Assembly: GCA_015056925.1 (NCBI GenBank)
Contig: SVFJ01000024.1
Coordinates: forward strand, 1-37,125
DNA length: 37,125 bases
DNA from: Lachnospiraceae bacterium
Lineage (GTDB): Bacteria; Bacillota; Clostridia; Lachnospirales; Lachnospiraceae
Direction: 5' to 3'
This document shows positions 1 to 7,588 of this stretch, piece by piece (positions within the stretch are counted from its first letter, which is position 1; every line of letters begins with the position of its first letter). The position numbers and the translations under genes are program-made. The notes below the pieces were generated by a model. The model ran no database searches. It saw only the letters and a list, made by a program, of their open reading frames with translations, and had not been told where the DNA came from.

Positions 1-645
1 CAGTATGGAGCTGTATTTGTTGTGGATACAACGTCAACATATGCGATGCGTCCAATCCATATTGAAGAGGATAATGTGGATTTTGTTATGGCATCTGCAC
101 AGAAGGGAATTATGTCTATGACAGGACTGTCCTTTATTGTGGGTAAGAAGTCTATTATTGAAGCATCAGCTTCCTATCCGACCCGTTCTTATTACTGTAA
201 TTTATACATGCAGTATGAGTATGCAAAGAAGAACGGAGAGATGCATTTTACACCACCGGTACAGGTGATTTATGCAACCAGGCAGGCGCTTAGGGAGTAC
301 TTTGCAGAGGGCGAAGAAGCTAAGTGGGCACGTCATACCAGAGTGCATACAGCTATTAGGGAAGGTCTTGAGAGACTTGGTTTTGAGATATTTATTCCAA
401 GGGAATTGGAGTCAGGCTTGGTAGCAGCAGCTATGTATCCGAATGACCCTAATTGGGATTTTGTAAAAATTCATGATTATTGTTATGAGAGAGGATTTAC
501 GATTTATCCGGGAAAGGTTGAACAGAGAGGAATGTTTAGATTATGTTCTCTCGGAGCAATTGACAAAGAGGATATAGAGGCATTTTTTGAGGTGTTTGAG
601 GAAGCATTAAGAACATATCATGTTCAGGTACCGGTGAAGTATTAA
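1..645 (+). CDS. phnW: 2-aminoethylphosphonate-pyruvate transaminase, 3' part (5' end outside window)
   Basis: The reading frame is open from the first base, so the gene begins upstream of the window; about 214 C-terminal residues are visible. It is a fold-type I PLP aminotransferase. An Asp in VVDTTST would contact the PLP ring, and the Lys in SAQKG (codon at 103-105) is the expected Schiff-base lysine. The TPPVQ segment and the C-terminal GFTIYPGKV stretch resemble the PhnW family. PhnW interconverts AEP plus pyruvate with phosphonoacetaldehyde plus alanine. The next genes are PEP mutase, a cytidylyltransferase and phosphonopyruvate decarboxylase, so the likely direction here is AEP synthesis rather than breakdown. 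The downstream gene starts about 30 bases after the stop, suggesting one operon. The family call is firm; exact substrate is inferred from context. Confidence 0.85.
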   Translation, partial: QYGAVFVVDTTSTYAMRPIHIEEDNVDFVMASAQKGIMSMTGLSFIVGKKSIIEASASYPTRSYYCNLYMQYEYAKKNGEMHFTPPVQVIYATRQALREYFAEGEEAKWARHTRVHTAIREGLERLGFEIFIPRELESGLVAAAMYPNDPNWDFVKIHDYCYERGFTIYPGKVEQRGMFRLCSLGAIDKEDIEAFFEVFEEALRTYHVQVPVKY

Positions 646-674
646 AGATAGAGTTGAGAAAGGATTACTTTTAT

Positions 675-1970
675 ATGAAGAAGGTATATACATGTTTTTG
701 TACAGATGTAATACATGAAGGACATCTAAATATATTGCATGAAGCATGTAAATATGGTGAAGTAACCGTAGGTGTGCTGACGGATGCGGCAATGGTGAGG
801 TTTAATCGTTTTCCGACGATTTCATTAGAGGAAAGAATGGCATTGGTTCGTGAGACCGGTTTAGCAAAGCAGGTTATTGTTCAGAATGAGATTATGTATG
901 ACAGTATTTTGCAGGACCTAAAGCCTGATTATGTCATTCATGGAGATAATTGGCAGGAAGGCCCTGAGAAAGCAATTCGAGAGAATGTGCTTTCAAATTT
1001 GGAATCTTATGGTGGTGAATTAATTGAGATACCATATACTTACAATGATATGGTTAAGAAGATTGATGACCGAATGAAGGAAAAGCTGGCAATGCCGGAG
1101 TTTCGTAGAAAGCGTTTGAGACAGCTGATTGAAATGCGCCCTATCGTTAAGACTTTGGAGGTTCATTCGGGATTAACAGGTCTGATTGCGGAGAAGACAG
1201 TAGTAGAGAATAATGGTGAATTAGACCAGTTTGATGCTATGTGGATATCGAGTCTTTGCGATTCGACTGCAAAGGGAAAGCCGGATATTGAATTGGTAGA
1301 TATGTCCTCACGAATCAGAACAATAGATGACGTATTGGATGTCACTACAAAGCCTATTATTTTGGATGGCGATACAGGCGGACTGGTAGAGCATTTTGTT
1401 TATAATGTGCGTACTTTAGAGCGTATGGGCGTGTCGGCAGTTATTATAGAGGATAAGACGGGTCTAAAGAAGAACTCTCTGTTTGGAACAGAGGTAGAAC
1501 AGACACAGGATAGCATAGAGAATTTCTGTGAGAAGATTAAGGCAGGTAAGCAGGCTCTTCGTACAGATGAATTTATGATTATTGCCCGTATTGAAAGTCT
1601 TATTCTTGAAAGAGGAATGGAGGATGCCTTGGAAAGAGCATTTGCTTATGTGGATGCAGGGGCAGATGGTATTATGATTCATTCCAGAAGAAAGAGTCCG
1701 GATGAGATTGTTACTTTCTGTAAGCGATTCAGAGAGAAGAATGCGGATACGCCGATTGTTGTTGTGCCAACCTCGTTTAACAGTATTACAGAAGAAGAGC
1801 TTGCCGAGGCCGGTGTCAATATTGTCATTTATGCAAATCAGTTGACTCGTAGTGCATTTCCGGCCATGCAGGAGACTGCGGTTGAGATTTTGAAGCATCA
1901 TAGGGCCTTGGAGGTAGACAGTAGATTGATGCCGTTTAAAGATATTATCCGTTTAATCGATGAGATATAG
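675..1970 (+). CDS. pepM: Phosphoenolpyruvate mutase with N-terminal cytidylyltransferase domain
   Basis: This 431-residue protein is a two-domain fusion. Residues about 1-140 form a nucleotidyltransferase fold with an intact HxGH motif (HEGH, 14-17) and a PTIS..ER segment like that of glycerol-3-phosphate cytidylyltransferases. Residues about 150-431 are an isocitrate-lyase-superfamily PEP mutase with the diagnostic EDKxGxKxNS motif (E259-D260-K261 onward) and the GDTGG metal-site segment. PEP mutase makes the C-P bond by converting PEP to phosphonopyruvate, the first step of nearly all phosphonate pathways. The ATG at 675 is chosen because AGGA at 661-664 sits 10 bases before it; an in-frame TTG at 654 would add seven residues. 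It lies between the transaminase and a second, separate cytidylyltransferase. Confidence 0.92.
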   Translation: MKKVYTCFCTDVIHEGHLNILHEACKYGEVTVGVLTDAAMVRFNRFPTISLEERMALVRETGLAKQVIVQNEIMYDSILQDLKPDYVIHGDNWQEGPEKAIRENVLSNLESYGGELIEIPYTYNDMVKKIDDRMKEKLAMPEFRRKRLRQLIEMRPIVKTLEVHSGLTGLIAEKTVVENNGELDQFDAMWISSLCDSTAKGKPDIELVDMSSRIRTIDDVLDVTTKPIILDGDTGGLVEHFVYNVRTLERMGVSAVIIEDKTGLKKNSLFGTEVEQTQDSIENFCEKIKAGKQALRTDEFMIIARIESLILERGMEDALERAFAYVDAGADGIMIHSRRKSPDEIVTFCKRFREKNADTPIVVVPTSFNSITEEELAEAGVNIVIYANQLTRSAFPAMQETAVEILKHHRALEVDSRLMPFKDIIRLIDEI

Positions 1971-2017
1971 TGGATGATTTATAGAGGAATATACAGGAAA
2001 GTAATGGTTAGAAGCAT

Positions 2018-2728
2018 ATGAAAGAAGTGGCAATACTTATGGCAGCAGGCTTGGGAACAAGAATGAGGCCGTTAACAGAGAAGATGCCAAAGCCTTTGGT
2101 AAAGGTCTTTGGAAAGCCCATGATAGAGACTGTCATAGATGGACTTTTACAGAGAAATGTGGAAGAATTATATGTAGTAACCGGATATTTAGGAGGACAG
2201 TTTGCTTATTTGACAGCCAAGTATCCTCAGGTGAGACTGGTTGAGAATCCGGATTATCTTGTAAAGAATAATATTTCTTCCATTTATGCAGCGAGAGAAG
2301 CCTTGGAAAAAGGGAACTGTTTTATCTGTGAATCAGATTTATATGTAGCAGATAAGAGCATCTTCACTAAGGAATTAGACAAGTCCTGTTATTACGGAAG
2401 ATTTCAGGAGGGATATTCGTCAGATTGGGTATTTGAGATGACGGATGGAAGAATTACCAGAGTGGGAAAACAGGGAACCGATTGTTATAATATGGTCGGT
2501 GTAGCTTATTTCAAGCAGGAAGAAGCAGCTATTCTTAAAAAATATATTGAAGAGGCATACAGTAAAGAAGAATGCAGTGATATGTTTTGGGATGATGTTG
2601 TGAACCAACACTTAGATGAGCTTACCCTGGCAATAGAGCCGGTTGTTGCAGGACAGCTGGTTGAGATAGATACAGTTGAGGAGTTAATAAGTATAGATGA
2701 GAGCGCAGGAATTATTAACGCTGATTAA
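2018..2728 (+). CDS. LicC/PntC-like nucleotidyltransferase, probable AEP cytidylyltransferase
   Basis: This 236-residue protein is an NTP_transferase (Rossmann-like) enzyme. The N-terminal AAGLGTRMRPLT is the nucleotide-binding signature, followed by PKPLV with the catalytic-type lysine; ESDLYV supplies the metal-binding Asp. The overall plan, including NNISSIYAARE, resembles LicC (phosphocholine cytidylyltransferase) and PntC (AEP cytidylyltransferase). Placed between PEP mutase and phosphonopyruvate decarboxylase, it most likely converts AEP plus CTP to CMP-AEP for transfer to a surface polymer or lipid. A choline-phosphate role is the alternative, but no choline genes are visible. The start codon overlaps the stop of a five-codon mini-ORF (2004-2021). 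The 3' end overlaps the next gene by 32 bases, which suggests translational coupling. Confidence 0.82.
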   Translation: MKEVAILMAAGLGTRMRPLTEKMPKPLVKVFGKPMIETVIDGLLQRNVEELYVVTGYLGGQFAYLTAKYPQVRLVENPDYLVKNNISSIYAAREALEKGNCFICESDLYVADKSIFTKELDKSCYYGRFQEGYSSDWVFEMTDGRITRVGKQGTDCYNMVGVAYFKQEEAAILKKYIEEAYSKEECSDMFWDDVVNQHLDELTLAIEPVVAGQLVEIDTVEELISIDESAGIINAD

Positions 2729-3812
2729 GGAAGCGGGAATTGAAACAATAGCCGGAGTACCGGATTCGACATTAAAACAGTTTTGTGATGCATTGCAACA
2801 GGAGAAGTCATTCAAGCATCATACAACTGTTAATGAGGGAGCAGCGGTTGCGATGGCAGTAGGTAGCTATCTGGCAACAGCAAAGCCGGCATGTGTATAT
2901 ATGCAGAATTCAGGAATTGGTAATGCAGTGAATCCTTTGACATCATTGGCAAATAAGGATGTTTATGGTATTCCGATGCTGTTTATCGTAGGTTGGCGAG
3001 GAGAACCGGGAGTAAAGGATGAGCCTCAGCATGTATTCCAAGGTAAGATTACCTGTGAATGCTTTGATTTATTGGCAATTCCATATGAAGTCATTGATTG
3101 TAATACAACGGTTGAGGATATGACGTCAATTATAGATAAGGCTAAGGATGCCTTTGCACAGGATTTGCAGTTTGCAATTATTGTGAAGAGTGGAACCTTT
3201 GAAAAGGATAAAGCTTTTACATGGGATAATGGACAGGCTTTGAACAGAGAAGAGGCACTCGGAAAGCTTTTAGAGGTATTGCCACAGGAGGTTCGTATTG
3301 TATCGACTACAGGTAAGATTTCCCGTGAGTTATACGAGCAGAGCAATCGTCTCTACGGTGGACATGATAATCTCTTTATGTCTGTTGGCGGTATGGGACA
3401 TGCATCAATGATTGCACTTGGAATGGCAGCATCCAGACCGGATAAGACCATAGTATGTGTAGAAGGTGATGGAGCAGCATTGATGCATATGGGGAATATG
3501 GCATTGGTTGCCTCTGAGAAGCCTGAGAATATGTATCACATTATTATCAATAATCAGGCTCATGAGTCGGTGGGAGCGATGCCTACAGATTGTCAGCAGA
3601 TTTCTTTTGCAGAGGTTGCAAAGTCCTTAGGATATCAGGAAGCTCGCAGAATAGAGACTTTAGAAGAGATAGAGAGTATCGGAAAGGATATTCAGACAAA
3701 GAAAGGACCTCTTTTCTATGAGATTATGGTAGGATTAGGTTCACGTGCAGATTTATGCAGACCTAAGGAATCTGCAAAGGAAAATAAAGAAGTTTTTATG
3801 AAGAAGTTTTAA
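2697..3812 (+). CDS. aepY: Phosphonopyruvate decarboxylase
   Basis: This 371-residue thiamine-diphosphate enzyme decarboxylates phosphonopyruvate to phosphonoacetaldehyde, the irreversible step that pulls the unfavourable PEP mutase equilibrium forward. The N-terminal GVPDSTLK and VNEGAAVAMA segments carry the catalytic-type Glu of the pyrimidine-binding domain. The C-terminal half has the ThDP/Mg motif GDGAALMHMGN...NN. Length is normal for the family. The start at 2697 lies inside the preceding gene, 13 bases after GAGGAG; the N-terminus aligns with family members from the first residues, so no later start is needed. It is the last gene of the phosphonate operon, with a strong terminator directly after it. 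Confidence 0.92.
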   Translation: MRAQELLTLIKEAGIETIAGVPDSTLKQFCDALQQEKSFKHHTTVNEGAAVAMAVGSYLATAKPACVYMQNSGIGNAVNPLTSLANKDVYGIPMLFIVGWRGEPGVKDEPQHVFQGKITCECFDLLAIPYEVIDCNTTVEDMTSIIDKAKDAFAQDLQFAIIVKSGTFEKDKAFTWDNGQALNREEALGKLLEVLPQEVRIVSTTGKISRELYEQSNRLYGGHDNLFMSVGGMGHASMIALGMAASRPDKTIVCVEGDGAALMHMGNMALVASEKPENMYHIIINNQAHESVGAMPTDCQQISFAEVAKSLGYQEARRIETLEEIESIGKDIQTKKGPLFYEIMVGLGSRADLCRPKESAKENKEVFMKKF

Positions 3813-3826
3813 TATAGGGCATGATA

Positions 3827-3864
3827 AAGAGGTTCCGATGATGAGTCGGAACCTCTTAGCTTTT
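3827..3864. terminator. Bidirectional terminator between phosphonate operon and pectate lyase
   Basis: AAGAGGTTCCG (3827-3837) pairs perfectly with CGGAACCTCTT (3847-3857) around a 9-base loop and is followed by AGCTTTT. The two converging genes end on either side of it. Confidence 0.85.
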
Positions 3865-3879
3865 AGTCAAAGTATATAA

Positions 3880-6390
3880 TTAGTCAATTGCGTATGCAAG
3901 TGTAGATGATTTGGAGCCACAATTACTGATAGCCCATGTTCTCGCATCAGAAGCATTTCTTGTAGCATAGCCATAGTTGTTGGATGGTCTCCAGCTAAGG
4001 GTTCCCAGGCTTCCGATAGAAGAAGCACTGTAGTCTCCTGTACTCAGGAACTGACTGTTATTACCGGAACCATTGATTACTGCTCCGGCATAGGTACCTG
4101 CATCAAAGTAATTCTTTTCTGAGTAAATCTTACAATTTGTATATGGTGTATATCCTAAGTTGAAATCATATACAAAGTTATTGTAGCAATGGAAATATCC
4201 GTAACGCATTAATCCGGGTGCACGGGTAACGGTTGAACGGAAATAATTGTTTGCAATTGTCATACATGGATAACCATCGTAAGTACTTGCACCATCCTCG
4301 CCTGGATAGCCTAAAATAAGGCCATATTTGTGTCCACCAAAGTAGCAGCCATTAACAGTAACAAAAGTAGCATTTAAACCAACATAAAGGAATTTATCGG
4401 TGTCATTTGCGTGAATAGATGTATCAGTAGTCATATCATGACCTGTCCATGTGCAGTGGTCCATCCAGAAGTTTGTACCGTCTGAGATATACATCTGGAT
4501 ATCATCATTTGCGTTGATTGCTACATCATGGCTGAATGTAATGTTTTTATAAATATTATTTCCTGAAGATGAAATATTACGGAAATGAATATTATTTAAT
4601 GTGTGGTTGCTGTATGAACCGATAAAGGTTTTATTCTTTCCAACAGTTACCTTTGTTAATGAGCTTGCGCTGATATTTCCACCAATAATAATGGTATATG
4701 GTGTAGAGCCTGAGGCGTAGGTTTGAAGCTCAGATACTGTATCAACAGTAACAACATCACCTAATACACCACCAATTACGGAAGCTTTTTCATTCCCACT
4801 CATGTCCTTGCAGTAGCCGGCAAAGCCTTCTGCACCGTAAGAATTGAAGCGGAAGCACTGCGAAGCAGAACCTGTATAGGTTGAAAGGATATAACTGCTT
4901 CCTGAAAGAGTTAATGCAAGATTGGTATTTGCATAGTTAACGATTTTATAGTTTAAACCATGTGACCATGAGTCAGTCTTTACAGAAACAATCTTCCAGT
5001 ACTGAGCATTGGTACTTGAGCTTCCTGTTGTAACAACAGATGTACCACTGGATGCACTGTTTCCGCTTGGAGCTAAGACGTATCCTGTAGCCATGTTTAC
5101 AATTCTGTAATAGTCACTTCCTACCTTCTGGATTACCCAATTGTTATAATCAGAAGAAGTAGAATTTGTTGTTACAGTGCTATTTAAGCTGCCTGCAGTT
5201 ACTTTATATCCGTCTGAACAGTTTACGAAATTCATTTCCTGTACAGGATAGTTACTTGCAATACCTGCTGTTGAAGAGGATGTACTACCAGAACTACTAG
5301 AACCTGAAGAACTGCTTGCAGATTCGAATATAAACTGCTGGCATGCGAGTCCGTTATAAGACCATGTACCGATATTGCCACCATTAGCGGTAGACCAGCC
5401 GTATACATCTACTGCCTGTGAACCGCCTGCGTGTTTAGGTAATAAGCAGTAAGCACCGGAAGTAGAGCTTTGTACGACTTGGAAAATCTGATTGCTTCCG
5501 CCACTGGCAGTATATACGTCGATGTTGGCACCATCCGATGTGCTCTTTCCACAAACATCCATCATTCTACCGCTGGATAAACCACTCATTAGGGTAATGT
5601 AATTATTTCCCTGATTCGTTACATACCATTTCTGAGCATAACAGCCGTTATAGGCCCACTGCTGTACATTTGTACAGTTTGCATCGGTTCCGTTAGTAAC
5701 GTCGATGTATAAGCCGCTATGTACATTCTTGATATAATACCAGCCGTCACTGATATAGTTTGAGCTTGAAGAACTCGAACTAGAAGAGCTGGAACTTGAA
5801 GAACTAGAGCTACTCGAAGAGCTTGGCCATGGTGCCTGTTCAAAGTACCAAATCTGATTGTCGCTACCCTTTTTGGTGTACTCTAATACATTGGCACCTG
5901 ATGCTGTAGAAGCACTAGCTACATCCAGGCAGGATGCGAAATTAGATACTTGTGTGGTGATGTAATAACCACCATTGCTGTCTGCCGCTGTAATAGCAAA
6001 GTTCTGTGCGGTAGCACTGTTGTTCTCCCATATCTGGATATTGGTACCGTTTGTAGAAGAACCATTTGCTACGTCCAAAGAAATGCCGCCTGTCATATCG
6101 GTGGCTGGGTGAAGTCTGTAATAGCCAGTAGAGCTATTCTGCTCCAGTATCCAACGTTGTCCAAGGGAACCTGTTCCAGTTGCCTGAACAACATTTGCAC
6201 CGGAGGATGAGGAATCATTCTCCACCTGCAGATATAATCCGCTGTTTTTGTTTTTAATGTAATAAATGTTACCACTTTCCGGCGTGGTTGCCGCTGCTTT
6301 CGCTGTCATTACCGGAGTAATGGCAAACGATGTGAGTGTGAGCGCCATGCATGTGAGGTAGCATAGCATTTTCTTGAGCGATTTTCTCAC
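3880..6390 (-). CDS. Secreted pectate lyase (PL1) with three lectin-like modules and poly-Ser linker
   Basis: This 836-residue protein starts with a signal peptide (MRKSLKK, hydrophobic stretch, cleavage near TAKA). Two RICIN/CBM13 beta-trefoil domains follow (about 35-187 and 212-357), shown by repeated QxW motifs such as QRW, QIW and QKW. They are joined by a run of about 20 serines. A third, more divergent trefoil-like region spans about 376-525. The C-terminal 300 residues are a family 1 polysaccharide lyase: WMDHCTW is the metal-site motif, and RAPGLMRYGYFHCYNN holds the expected catalytic Arg. It should cleave extracellular polygalacturonate by beta-elimination. The start is GTG, supported by AGGAGG eight bases upstream. 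No sortase or S-layer anchor is visible, so it is probably free or bound through its lectin modules. It stands alone between unrelated clusters. Confidence 0.9.
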   Translation of the reverse strand: MRKSLKKMLCYLTCMALTLTSFAITPVMTAKAAATTPESGNIYYIKNKNSGLYLQVENDSSSSGANVVQATGTGSLGQRWILEQNSSTGYYRLHPATDMTGGISLDVANGSSTNGTNIQIWENNSATAQNFAITAADSNGGYYITTQVSNFASCLDVASASTASGANVLEYTKKGSDNQIWYFEQAPWPSSSSSSSSSSSSSSSSSSSSSNYISDGWYYIKNVHSGLYIDVTNGTDANCTNVQQWAYNGCYAQKWYVTNQGNNYITLMSGLSSGRMMDVCGKSTSDGANIDVYTASGGSNQIFQVVQSSTSGAYCLLPKHAGGSQAVDVYGWSTANGGNIGTWSYNGLACQQFIFESASSSSGSSSSGSTSSSTAGIASNYPVQEMNFVNCSDGYKVTAGSLNSTVTTNSTSSDYNNWVIQKVGSDYYRIVNMATGYVLAPSGNSASSGTSVVTTGSSSTNAQYWKIVSVKTDSWSHGLNYKIVNYANTNLALTLSGSSYILSTYTGSASQCFRFNSYGAEGFAGYCKDMSGNEKASVIGGVLGDVVTVDTVSELQTYASGSTPYTIIIGGNISASSLTKVTVGKNKTFIGSYSNHTLNNIHFRNISSSGNNIYKNITFSHDVAINANDDIQMYISDGTNFWMDHCTWTGHDMTTDTSIHANDTDKFLYVGLNATFVTVNGCYFGGHKYGLILGYPGEDGASTYDGYPCMTIANNYFRSTVTRAPGLMRYGYFHCYNNFVYDFNLGYTPYTNCKIYSEKNYFDAGTYAGAVINGSGNNSQFLSTGDYSASSIGSLGTLSWRPSNNYGYATRNASDARTWAISNCGSKSSTLAYAID

Positions 6391-6433
6391 GTATTTTTCC
6401 TCCTATTATTTATTTGACCAAAGTCACGATTTC

Positions 6434-6462
6434 ATTATATTTTGTAGGTATTATGTGAACAA
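6434..6462 (-). promoter_or_regulatory. Predicted sigma-A promoter of pectate lyase
   Basis: On the minus strand, TTGTTC (6462-6457), a 17-base spacer and a perfect TATAAT (6439-6434) lie about 45 bases before the GTG start. Confidence 0.6.
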
Positions 6463-6602
6463 CATCATAAAATCACGAAAAAATATTTTGGTATTTTGTT
6501 CAATAAAATTTGTTAAAGTAATAAAAAATAAAGGTTTTTGGTGGTTGATTTGTGCAAAACAAACAATGACATAGTGTAACACTTTGGGAATTAGTAAATT
6601 AT

Positions 6603-6640
6603 TTGAATATAAATTGAATCTAAAAATTGTGCAATTTTTA
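6603..6640. promoter_or_regulatory. Repeats upstream of the lasso B2 promoter (possible operator)
   Basis: TTGAAT occurs twice with an 11-base period (6603, 6614), the spacing common for OmpR-family sites. Directly after comes the inverted repeat TAAAAATTG-TG-CAATTTTTA (6621-6640), ending 19 bases before the -35 element. The region is AT-rich, so chance is possible. Confidence 0.35.
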
Positions 6641-6659
6641 TAAAGGAAATGCGATTTAC

Positions 6660-6688
6660 TTGGCATTTTGGTAGTTATGATATATAAT
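6660..6688 (+). promoter_or_regulatory. Strong predicted promoter of lasso B2 gene
   Basis: TTGGCA (6660-6665), a 17-base spacer and a perfect TATAAT (6683-6688) lie about 48 bases before the B2 start codon. Confidence 0.75.
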
Positions 6689-6735
6689 GTGCAGAGGTTG
6701 AGAGCGTAAATGTTGTAATATATGTGAGGAAATAT

Positions 6736-7167
6736 ATGTTTAGAAAGGTTTATAATTTTATTACGAAAAACCATGATAAGAAAGAAACGATTTGGTCATA
6801 TATTTATTCGGGAATGTTTCGTATGCAGTTATTGCTGATAAAGCCTAAATATCTGCAAAAGTACTGGGGAGAAGAAGGAAAGGAATCTGTTGATAAAGAG
6901 GAGATAGAAACATATCGCTATGCAGTGAAGGTATCAAGAATTGTGAATCGTATATGTTCTAAGACTTCATGGGAAAGTAAATGTCTTGTCAGGGCTTTAA
7001 CAGCACAAAAGCTCTTGAAGAGTAAAAAGATACATACTACACTGTATCTCGGATGTAAGATGGAAGAAGGTAAGATGGTAGCCCACGCATGGCTTCGCTG
7101 TGGTGAATTATTTGTTACAGGCGGAAATGGAGAAGGTTATGCAGTGGTAGATAAGTTTTATATATAG
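6736..7167 (+). CDS. Lasso peptide B2 protein (transglutaminase-like leader peptidase)
   Basis: This 143-residue protein matches the Transglut_core3 leader peptidase family of lasso clusters. The candidate catalytic Cys is C83 in SKCLVRALTAQ, and the His is H117 in AHAWL, followed by the VTGG stretch. It should cut the leader from the precursor once the B1 protein presents it. Proteobacterial relatives have an Asp about 12 residues after the His; here that place is Gly, so the third catalytic residue must come from elsewhere. The ATG at 6736 is preferred over the in-frame GTG at 6724 because GAGGA lies just before it. It is its own transcription unit: a strong promoter precedes it and a terminator follows, although B1 and the exporter lie downstream in the same direction. 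Confidence 0.87.
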   Translation: MFRKVYNFITKNHDKKETIWSYIYSGMFRMQLLLIKPKYLQKYWGEEGKESVDKEEIETYRYAVKVSRIVNRICSKTSWESKCLVRALTAQKLLKSKKIHTTLYLGCKMEEGKMVAHAWLRCGELFVTGGNGEGYAVVDKFYI

Positions 7168-7175
7168 GTCAGTTT

Positions 7176-7208
7176 ATCCTCGAAATTCTTTGTTTCGAGG
7201 ATTTTTTG
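7176..7208 (+). terminator. Rho-independent terminator after B2
   Basis: ATCCTCGAAA (7176-7185) pairs with TTTCGAGGAT (7193-7202) and is followed by a run of T. It separates B2 from the B1-exporter unit. Confidence 0.85.
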
Positions 7209-7223
7209 TGTCAAGATGAACTA

Positions 7224-7252
7224 TTGCATTATTTGAAATGCTATAGTAATAT
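7224..7252 (+). promoter_or_regulatory. Predicted promoter of the B1-exporter unit
   Basis: TTGCAT (7224-7229), a 17-base spacer and TAATAT (7247-7252) lie just after the B2 terminator and about 54 bases before the B1 start. Confidence 0.6.
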
Positions 7253-7305
7253 GTAATATTATGGGATAGCCATATAGAGGTAGTTGTTGTGAAGAGGATG
7301 GAAAA

Positions 7306-7569
7306 ATGGAGAGAGACGAATTAATTAAAATTAGTAAGAAATTAAATGTTACAGACCTTGCTGGTGAGAAAGTAATGATTGACTTTGAGTCAGGCAAGTA
7401 TTTTATGATTAAAGGTGTGGGGAACGACATTTGGGATATGCTACAGAGTGAGATAACACCAGAGCAGATTATTGAGAAGCTTTTAACAGAATATGACGTT
7501 AGTAAGGAAGAATGCGAGAAAGCTGTCATGGACTTCTTAGGTAAGATGAGAGAGTTACAGTTTATTTAG
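7306..7569 (+). CDS. Lasso peptide B1 protein (PqqD-like RiPP recognition element)
   Basis: This 87-residue protein is a PqqD-family winged-helix domain: an N-terminal strand region with FESGKYFMIKGVGNDIWDML, then helices with EQIIEKLLTEYDVSKEECEKAVMDFL. Such domains bind the leader of the precursor, forming a strand alongside it, and pass it to the B2 peptidase and the cyclase. The likely leader contacts are the shared Trp4, Pro7 and Leu12 of the two precursors at 11348-11470 and 11605-11748. AGAGGA precedes the ATG. The exporter gene follows after 19 bases, so the two should be co-transcribed. It is the only B1 copy, so it must serve both precursors. Confidence 0.88.
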   Translation: MERDELIKISKKLNVTDLAGEKVMIDFESGKYFMIKGVGNDIWDMLQSEITPEQIIEKLLTEYDVSKEECEKAVMDFLGKMRELQFI

Positions 7570-7588
7570 TTAGAAGGTAAAGAAATCA

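Larger units (their letters stand above)
6391..6735. other. Divergent intergenic region with two promoters and possible operators
   Basis: This very AT-rich 345-base region separates the divergent pectate lyase and lasso B2 genes. It holds a promoter for each, a direct repeat of TTGAAT with an 11-base period (6603-6608 and 6614-6619), and a 20-base inverted repeat at 6621-6640. No convincing small gene was found in either strand. Confidence 0.6.

Noticed and set aside
5762-5825. Simple-sequence repeat or phase-variable tract in the pectate lyase gene
   Set aside because: It encodes a serine run but uses mixed codons (AGC, AGT, TCT, TCA, TCG), so slippage is unlikely.
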